Below are positions 9,201 through 15,060 of a DNA stretch of 15,060 nt, piece by piece. The translations under genes were made by a program, and so were the position numbers. Under the pieces are notes generated by a model that was given only the letters and a program-made list of their open reading frames with translations, did not search any database and was not told the DNA's origin. The stretch spans positions 1 to 15,060 of the forward strand of contig JANDJZ010001191.1 in the NCBI GenBank assembly GCA_027943245.1. Direction: 5' to 3'. The DNA is from Acanthamoeba sp. SK_2022b (lineage: Eukaryota; Discosea; Longamoebia; Acanthamoebidae). Within the stretch, counting starts at the first letter, position 1, and each line of letters begins with the position of its first letter.

Positions 9201-10054
9201 GAGCTGCAAGCATGCAACGGAAAAGCGAAACATCAGACGGCTACCGAATGATGTTGGGTTGATCGTCGGCGCGGATGGCCTGTTCGAGCTTCTGCTTGAC
9301 GATCTCCTTGAGCTTGTTCTCGGCTGTCTTGAGTTGGTTGCTGGCGGTCTCCTCCAAAACCGACTTGTCACCTGGGGAAGCGGCAGAGTCGGTCAACGGC
9401 AGTGCGACAGGAGACCAAACGAGTGTGGGTCCGTACCAATGGTGAGGTATCTGCCGATGTGAGATGCGGCAGTCTCATAATCTTCCTTCCCCATGGCGTC
9501 CTCCACGCCGCTCACGCAATTCTTGACGTCGATGATATCATGCAGCTTGTTCATCGTGAGCTGGATCCGCTCCTGTGTTATGCGTTGGGCGCGATGAAGC
9601 AGCGTGACATAACAGCACAGTGAGCGCATTGTCCAGCGGTACTGACAGAAGAAGCGGGGAGAGGCGAGTGTACCCTGGTCGAATCAAGGTCTCTGATCTT
9701 GGCTGAGACAGCATTGGCCAAAGAACAGGTGTTGCTGATGGTGGAGAGCAGGCGTGTGGTCTCCTTCTGTACAGGTTTGATTCGAATTCTGCGAGAGGAT
9801 AGTGAGACGCCATCTGCGTGAGATAAAAAGAGGAGCGAGGAGCAGTACGGAATCTCTTCAACTGTAGCGAGTGTAGCCTCTACCTCCTCCGTGTTGAGCA
9901 AAATGTTTTCCAAATCTGTGTGAATTTGTTTCTCTTGCTGGAGTGTCGCTTCGAGCAGGGCGCGGGCTTGCTCGATGTCAGTGATCATGTAGAGATCCTT
10001 CAAGATGGGCAGCTTAGCGTTTGCCTCCATTTTCGAAGCCGGTTCAGCCATCAT
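6256..10054 (-). CDS. COG4: COG4, conserved oligomeric Golgi complex subunit 4 (20 exons, 748 aa)
   Basis: Exons in transcript order: 10054-9849, 9788-9674, 9572-9437, 9371-9245, 9167-9043, 8960-8823, 8753-8647, 8511-8466, 8341-8227, 8138-7976, 7894-7820, 7738-7571, 7494-7393, 7319-7254, 7177-7088, 7020-6937, 6877-6776, 6697-6548, 6481-6416, 6321-6256. All phases agree, giving 2247 nt; human COG4 is about 785 aa. COG4 belongs to lobe A of the COG tether, which captures retrograde intra-Golgi vesicles with Sly1, syntaxin-5 and Rabs. Visible in order: N-terminal coiled coil (20-70), [20 protein letters not shown] (about 120), [19 protein letters not shown] (about 200), [15 protein letters not shown] (about 400), [15 protein letters not shown] (about 510), [17 protein letters not shown] (about 659) and the end AEDIARLKL. 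Human R729 and E764, a salt bridge altered in COG4 disease, correspond to R693 (FARLSQ) and E727 here. The start is the first of two adjacent ATGs. Intron 7 uses a GC donor. Confidence 0.96.
6514..6523. repeat. Homopolymer of 10 G (poly-C in the sense strand of a COG4 intron)
   Basis: The run lies in the 66-nt COG4 intron 6482-6547, about 24 nt after the donor on the minus strand. Confidence 0.85.
7072..7081. repeat. Homopolymer of 10 G directly after a COG4 5' splice site (poly-C in sense)
   Basis: On the minus strand the donor GTACGT (7087-7082) is followed at once by ten C residues, within the 67-nt intron 7021-7087. Confidence 0.85.
8512..8646 (-). other. COG4: GC-AG intron of COG4 (intron 7)
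   Basis: The minus strand has no GT dinucleotide anywhere in this 135-nt stretch. The exon runs to LKM (ATG at 8649-8647) and an in-frame TAA follows six codons later, so splicing is required. Using the donor GCACGC, a one-base change from the GTACGC donor common in this window, and the acceptor CTCTGCAG joins LKM to [15 protein letters not shown] in phase 0. The resulting spacing to the next conserved COG4 motif (DPRDLAGLL) is close to that of animal COG4. The nearest GT donor would delete 19 residues that resemble the family. Confidence 0.8.
8591..8613. repeat. (AAT)7 microsatellite inside COG4 intron 7
   Basis: Seven AAT units followed by AAAATAAT. On the sense (minus) strand it reads (TTA)n. 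It makes this intron the longest in COG4. Confidence 0.85.
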
Positions 10055-10303
10055 GCACACGTGGCTGGCACTGGGTTTAATGATGATTTTTTGTACTTTT
10101 TTTTGTCCCACGCGAACAGCGTTTTCTTTTATTTAAAAGAAAGGAAGACGAACCGGCAACACGATTCCTCTGTTCTAGAACAAAGCTCACGCTTCCCCGA
10201 GTCCTCGCTACGGCCCTTCCCTATGCAGCAGACGAACAAGTGAACAAAGCCATCAGTCGTCTTTTCACTATTTATTGTTATTTATTGCGATTTCGGGGAC
10301 CTA
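10055..10303. promoter_or_regulatory. Divergent intergenic region: shared promoter of COG4 and the PH-repeat gene
   Basis: The 249 nt between the two start codons must contain both 5' UTRs and both promoters. Visible elements are an AT-rich block CTTTTATTTAAAAG (about 10125-10138), which could act as a TATA-like element in either direction, the palindrome GTTCTAGAAC (10172-10181), and TTTATTGTTATTTATTG just upstream of the PH-repeat start. No additional gene is apparent. Confidence 0.65.
10172..10181. promoter_or_regulatory. Palindrome GTTCTAGAAC, heat-shock-element-like
   Basis: A perfect 10-bp palindrome with the form nTTCnnGAAn, the two-unit core of a heat shock element. It lies near the centre of the divergent promoter. 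A functional HSE normally needs at least three units; a third in-register unit is not clear, so the role is uncertain. Confidence 0.3.
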
Positions 10304-13300
10304 ATGGCGTCGAAACACACCTCGCTGCCGAGAGGCAAAACCCTCAAGCTGGGCCATGTTTGGGTCCAAAAGATCGGGGCCATTGGTCGATTCAAGGAGC
10401 GATTTTGCGTCCTTACGACCAACAAAGAGCTAGAGTACTACCACAAACAAGAGGTACGCCAGCAATATTGCCGTATTTTGGTTTAATAATACAAACTAAA
10501 TTCTTTTTTGTGTAATTATTTGTTTTTAATATTTGTTGCTGCGTGTAATAACAGGACTATCATGTACACAAAGTCAAGGGCGTTATACCTGCCTTGGACA
10601 CCTGCGTCATCGATGTGTTGGTACTACGGCCCATCTCTTCTTTGCTCTCGCTCGGCTGCCCCAGTAACGTTACTCCATTCAGGCAATCGACAAGAAACAG
10701 GCCCACTCGTGGACCGTGTGCAGTGCCAGCGGATCGTCCGCACAGGGATCAGGCGAGCCTGTCGCTGAGTATCGCTTCATGCTCGCCACCGAAACCGAAC
10801 AAGGTATATCGCTTGATCAAATGCAACGCAATCTGTTCCGTGCGGCAACCTCACCACGCACATTCATCTTACCAACACCACCATAGAGAAAACCAACTGG
10901 GTGCTTGAGATCCTCAAATTGCGCAATGTTGAATCGATCATCACGTTGCTGGATCATGCCACGCTGCACACCTACGCAGCTCACGCACTTTCGAACATTG
11001 CCTCTGGCCGAGACGGTACGCTGTGCCTACAAGTTCTTAAAACAAATACGCGATGACACCTCACTGCGCTCTCGTTCGTACTGTGCGAAACTGCAGACGT
11101 GAAGAAGGAGGAGATTGTACAGAGCGCAGGCCATCTGCGAATGCTCCGCTTCCTCAAGGACTGTCCCGGTGACGCCAAGCTGCACTCCACCATCATCTAC
11201 GCCCTATCCCAAGTCGCCCTTCTGGGTACGTGTCCGCACACATGCCAGTGATGCTCTACACAACGGGCACGCAATCCCTCCTGCCGGTAGGCTCACCCGC
11301 CGTTCATTGGTCAGAGCCCAACAAGGAGGAGATAGGTTGCTCGTGTTTCAAGAAGCTGTGCAAATTATTCACCAAATCTTCCAACGAAAGCGTGCGCGAG
11401 TATGCCCTGCAAACGATAGCCCATTTGGCCACCACCCGTGCGTACTTCATTGCCCTCTGGGTGGTGATGGTGGTGATGTACTGAAGTCTTTTTCCTGGGA
11501 TAGCACAAAACCAGGACCGACTGTGGCTGTCGGGTATGGGCGACTCACTGAGTCGGTTGGTTGAAGCAAAGGATAGTGTACAGAGCTCCGCCACGACTGC
11601 TCTCAAGTTCAAAGGCTACGCGCTGCTCGCTCTGGGCAACACGGCCGCGCGAGGTAACCATCTACGATGCATCCTGACCAACCCACCCCGACCCAGTCCA
11701 ATGCTGATTCTGTGCCAACAGAGGTGTACGCATGGCATGTGGCCAAGCTGGTGGAGCACATTCCAGAGCTCATTTATCACGACGGAGAAGATGGCGCTTC
11801 GAGCACGTCCTTCGAACGGGATGCCGCCGAGTGCGCCTTGATCGCCCTTCTCAACTGCGCTTCACACGGTGCGCTCTCCCTCAAGTAACTTGATCATCGA
11901 CTAGCTGTCATCGATGAATTGACTCACTCATTTTGCCGACCGAACCTCCCAACCCAAACAGTGTCCGTCTATCAGGAAGTGCTGCGCGATAAGACCGCGC
12001 AGCTGCTTCAGCAGTTGGGCTCGGACTGGCTGCTCAAGTCGGACTACAAACGCATACGGCACCTGTCCCTGCGGCTCGCCGCGATCTTCGCGCGCGACGG
12101 TACGGAGGCACACATGGCCCAGAATAATCTCCTACCCCGCTGATGCCACCCCTTGGCTGACTCCCATCGACGCAGAACAAAACAGGGATGCCGTTGCACG
12201 TGCGGGTGGGCTCAGCATGGCCCTGGAAATGCTGCAGGGTGTTGATGATGACGAGGACTCTCTTCGCAAGCTACGGGAAGACTCGGCCCTCGAGTCGGCT
12301 GTCGCGCTAGTGAGCAGTTTCGCCCAAGATGACCGTGCGAGCCTTCTCTCTGACACCCCGACCCAACGAGTCCTAAGAGTTGGTCGGTTGCTCTTGTGCA
12401 GGATTCGCCGAGCTGGTCGACACCACAGCCAACGTCGCAACGCTGTTGCGATGCGTGGCTTCGTGCGTTCCCGACCTGTATGCTCCCGCTGCGAGCATCC
12501 TGCGCCAGCTCTACACTCGACGACCAGGTGGGCGCTCATCGCAGTGATTGCATTTGACAAACGCTGACCGCCGGCATGTTGAGCTTTCAGGTGGTGCAGT
12601 CAAACAGAGCCAATCGGCTTTTTTGGACCTCTTTTGGAGCCTGTGGCCTCGATCGGCAAAGGAGTCGTTCACGTTCGGCCTGGTGAAGCTGGAGGACAGC
12701 GGTGGCGGCTCGGTCGCGTTCAAGCTGGCTCCCGTCGCCAAACTGGTTCGGAGCAAGGTCATCTGCGACGCGCTGCAAGCGGTCGAGGTGTCTACGCGCT
12801 GCAACACCGGCGTGAAGGCGATGTGCCACCCTTCGCACGTCTCCGCAAGCCAACGACCAACGAACAGCCCCTCGAACTCTGAGATCGCACAGACGCAAGG
12901 TGCGCACATTCGATTTCGTATCGCTTTGGCGTGCATCCATGCCACACGATGTGACCGTCTCTCTCACAGACAAACCCTCAAACTGCTGGCTCGACCGCCT
13001 GATCGACTGCGTGCGGAGCTGGTCCGAGTCCGACATCAAGGAGGAGATCCGAGACAAGGTCCAGGAGATCGACGCTCTCCACCAGATGTCGAAGCTCAAG
13101 GCAAGCCTCGATGGGGTAGCGCCTCGCCTTTCACCTATCTTGCTAAAGTGTGACCAGCTACAGATCTGATCGTTGTGTTGTGTTATGTGGCGGCCGCCTC
13201 TCTCAGCCCTTTGGTTCTCCGCGTAATCGGAGGAGTCCAGCGACGACGACGTCGTCGCCCCGAGAGTCGCCCCGATTGACGAGAGTCAAGAAGGAGGGCG

Positions 13301-15060
13301 GCGACAAGGCCTCAACGTGGTCGAGCGCTCTCCCCGCCAGCCCGCGTGCCCAAGGCCCTCTCGCGAGTCCGCGAGTCCAGACCCCGAGCCCCACAGCGAG
13401 CCCACGAACGAGGAGTCAGAGCAAGCGAGTCTCGCGGGACAAGAAGGACAAGAAAAAGAAGTCCAAAATCGACAAGAAGGAGGCGGGGGAGGGCTTGGAC
13501 GATGTGATCGCTCTACTGATCGCCACACTCAGCAACTGCTCCACGCACGGTACGCCGCCCAATTGGTTTACGCCGAGGCCTCTTATTTCAATATTATTGT
13601 TTTCTTTACTTATTCTTGCCTTAACTCTCCTTCTTCAGGAGCGGCAAGGCTGGCGCTGGGCTCGGCCAAAGCGGTGTCGGTCGTCGTCGGTTGCTGCATA
13701 TCATCGCTCGGCAATCGAAAAGAGGCCTTCATCGCCGCGATGCGATTGGTGGCCAACTGCATGCGATTAGGTGCGCATGCTACAGCGCATGTTCCATTTT
13801 TTAACGCGTCAAGTGGATAGTAGACCTAACGAAGCAGCACACGCGCGACAATCCAGAGTCCTGCCGCAGCGAAGTATTGGCACACCCCAGCAGCCTGAAG
13901 TACCTGGTCGCCATTCTGCGCGACACCAATGCCTCCGTGCGAGCACGAGCCCATGTCGCGCGCGCTCTCGCTCGCCTCGTCTATTCAGGTGCACTCCTCT
14001 TTCCTCACGACCGTGCCTGCACGTGTGCTCATATAAAGATGCACAGGCGCCGCGGCTCTGGCCAAGCACGAGGTCGCCGAGCAACTGCTAAGGGTCGCCG
14101 CTGTCGAGTTTCTGTCTGAGGAGAAGAAGCCGCGCAAGAAGGAGAAGAAGGCCCACCGCTCGCTCAGCGATCGCCACGCCATCTGGGTCCAGAATCTACT
14201 CCTGGCCCTGCGCAATTTCTCGGCTTCGGGTACAGGCGCAAGCCACGCACGCACACTCCCACGCGGTGGCTCCTGTCGCTCACTGTCCTTCCGTGCCAAG
14301 ACTTGCTCTTCTCGCGCTTGTCGTTGGTAAGGGCGCAGCCAGGCGGACCGACAGACGCGCCTTTGGACGAGACGCCCAGGTCCCCAGCCGAACCGAGCAA
14401 CGACGGCGTCGCTGCGGGGCCCGAGCCTTGTCGATACCTGTTCCACGTTTTTGCGCGGGCCCTCTCGTCGTCGCCGTCGCTTCTGACCGACTCCTCTCGC
14501 TCGCTTCTGCTCGCCACGCTGGGCTTTTGCCTCACCCAAGGTAGTGCTCGCGTCTCGCGCGCTGCCCTGACGCGCCTGCTTCTTGCACCTTACACGCTTT
14601 GACCCGCAACTACTCATCACACACGCGCCCGCGCACCAGGCCGAGACGACGCGGGCGTGCTAGAGGCGCTCGGCCGGAGCGGCGCCTGGGATGCCGTGGT
14701 TAGCCAGTTTTTCTCGCCCACGGCCGAGAGCGTGCGACTCGCGGCGCTGCGGGTCTTCGCCTTGGCTTCGGCTGCCGTCCGTGAAGGCAAAGATCGGTTT
14801 CTGTGCGCTGTTGCTGGTGTCGACAACTTTCTGAAGAGCGACAACGAGCGAGTCAAGGAGCATGCCGCGCAGGTCCTCAACTTCAACTTTCTCAGTACGC
14901 ACTAGCCTTCACCCACCAGCCCATATGCGCGCGCCGCACACTCGCTCGCGGAGTCGACACAAATACACTGTGGAGGGAGGAGGCTAACGTTGGGCGACCG
15001 TCCAGGGCACAAGCGCGCCAGTGCGGTGACGGAGCTGCCCAGTGCAAACGACCTGTTCGC
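10304..15060 (+). CDS. PH-domain protein with armadillo/HEAT-like repeats and Ser-Pro-Arg linker (3' end outside window)
   Basis: Exons: 10304-10453, 10555-10620, 10683-10803, 10887-11015, 11097-11225, 11315-11437, 11504-11653, 11722-11868, 11962-12099, 12176-12334, 12402-12527, 12591-12899, 12970-13115, 13207-13549, 13639-13770, 13821-13988, 14047-14229, 14343-14540, 14640-14894, 15006 to the window end. About 1075 residues are visible, with consistent phases. Residues about 13-120 form a PH domain: LGHVWVQKIGAIGRFKERF at its start and EKTNWVLEILK, with the conserved Trp, at its end; such domains bind phosphoinositides or proteins. Residues about 118-480 are armadillo/HEAT-like helix pairs, for example TYAAHALSNIASG, REYALQTIAHLATT and AECALIALLNCASH. 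Residues 480-631 are unassigned, 632-745 are a basic SP-rich linker, and 746-1057 are further repeats (RARAHVARALARLVYSG, VKEHAAQVLNFNFL). I do not recognise a named family. A membrane-linked scaffold is a reasonable inference. The ATG at 10304 is the first before the PH fold. Confidence 0.87.
12591..12899 (+). other. Unassigned 103-residue insert exon of the PH-repeat gene
   Basis: This phase 1-1 exon (residues about 480-582) is more than twice as long as the repeat exons before it and does not read as helix pairs. It begins with a Trp-rich hydrophobic stretch (FLDLFWSLWP), continues with alternating hydrophobic segments (SFTFGLVKLEDSGGGSVAF), and ends with a low-complexity Ser/Asn/Gln tail. 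It may be a small beta-rich module inserted between the repeat blocks. The next exon continues with a charged helical segment (SWSESDIKEEIRDKVQEI). Confidence 0.5.
13207..13549 (+). other. Ser-Pro-Arg-rich and Lys-rich linker exon of the PH-repeat gene
   Basis: Residues 632 to about 745. The first half has eight SP dipeptides, six of them SPR (for example SSPRESPRL, LPASPRA, PLASPRV, TASPRTRS), with no hydrophobic core. It is followed by RDKKDKKKKSKIDKKE, then the first helix of the second repeat block (DDVIALLIATLSNCSTHG). SP/TP sites next to basic residues are typical targets of proline-directed kinases, and the Lys cluster could be a nuclear localisation, microtubule or acidic-lipid binding patch. 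These roles are inference. Confidence 0.7.

Noticed and set aside
12511..13099. Minus-strand open frames of 144 and 170 codons opposite the PH-repeat gene
   Set aside because: They are antisense shadows of exons 12 and 13; there are no splice-supported extensions or domain patterns.

Overview
The window is eukaryotic nuclear DNA. All five genes are split by short introns (about 59-135 nt) with GT-AG ends, many donors read GTACGT, GTACGC or GTGCGC, and coding sequence is GC-rich. This style and the gene content fit an Acanthamoeba-like amoebozoan. The taxonomic call is inference. I joined exons by hand, requiring matching phase across each intron and family similarity where there is a recognisable family. 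I place 53 introns.

Layout from left to right: (1) 1-596, + strand, the 3' end of a gene for a Gln/Tyr/Ala-rich low-complexity protein. (2) 1343-2083, + strand, a small secreted protein with one mannose-6-phosphate-receptor-homology (MRH) type domain. (3) 2504-5897, - strand, a 14-exon BCAS3 homologue (WD40/PROPPIN-like autophagy factor, 744 aa). (4) 6256-10054, - strand, a 20-exon COG4 homologue (conserved oligomeric Golgi complex subunit 4, 748 aa). (5) 10304 to the window end, + strand, 20 exons so far of a large protein with an N-terminal PH domain and two blocks of armadillo/HEAT-like helical repeats, separated by an unusual exon and a Ser-Pro-Arg/Lys-rich linker; it runs off the window.

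Genes 3 and 4 are head-to-tail on the minus strand, 358 bp apart. Gene 5 diverges from COG4 across a 249-bp intergenic segment that must hold both promoters. Genes 2 and 3 converge across 420 bp. BCAS3 (phagophore/PI3P) and COG4 (intra-Golgi tethering) both serve membrane traffic, and the MRH protein may bind glycans in the secretory route, so three of the five genes relate to endomembranes. I see no sign that they form one system.

The most notable points are a GC-AG intron in COG4, long runs of a single intron phase in COG4 (ten phase 0) and the PH-repeat gene (16 of 19 phase 1, mostly one exon per repeat-sized unit), sense-strand poly(C) tracts in several introns, and a CAG tract that coincides with a 3' splice site. 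I found no RNA genes, mobile elements or CRISPR arrays.
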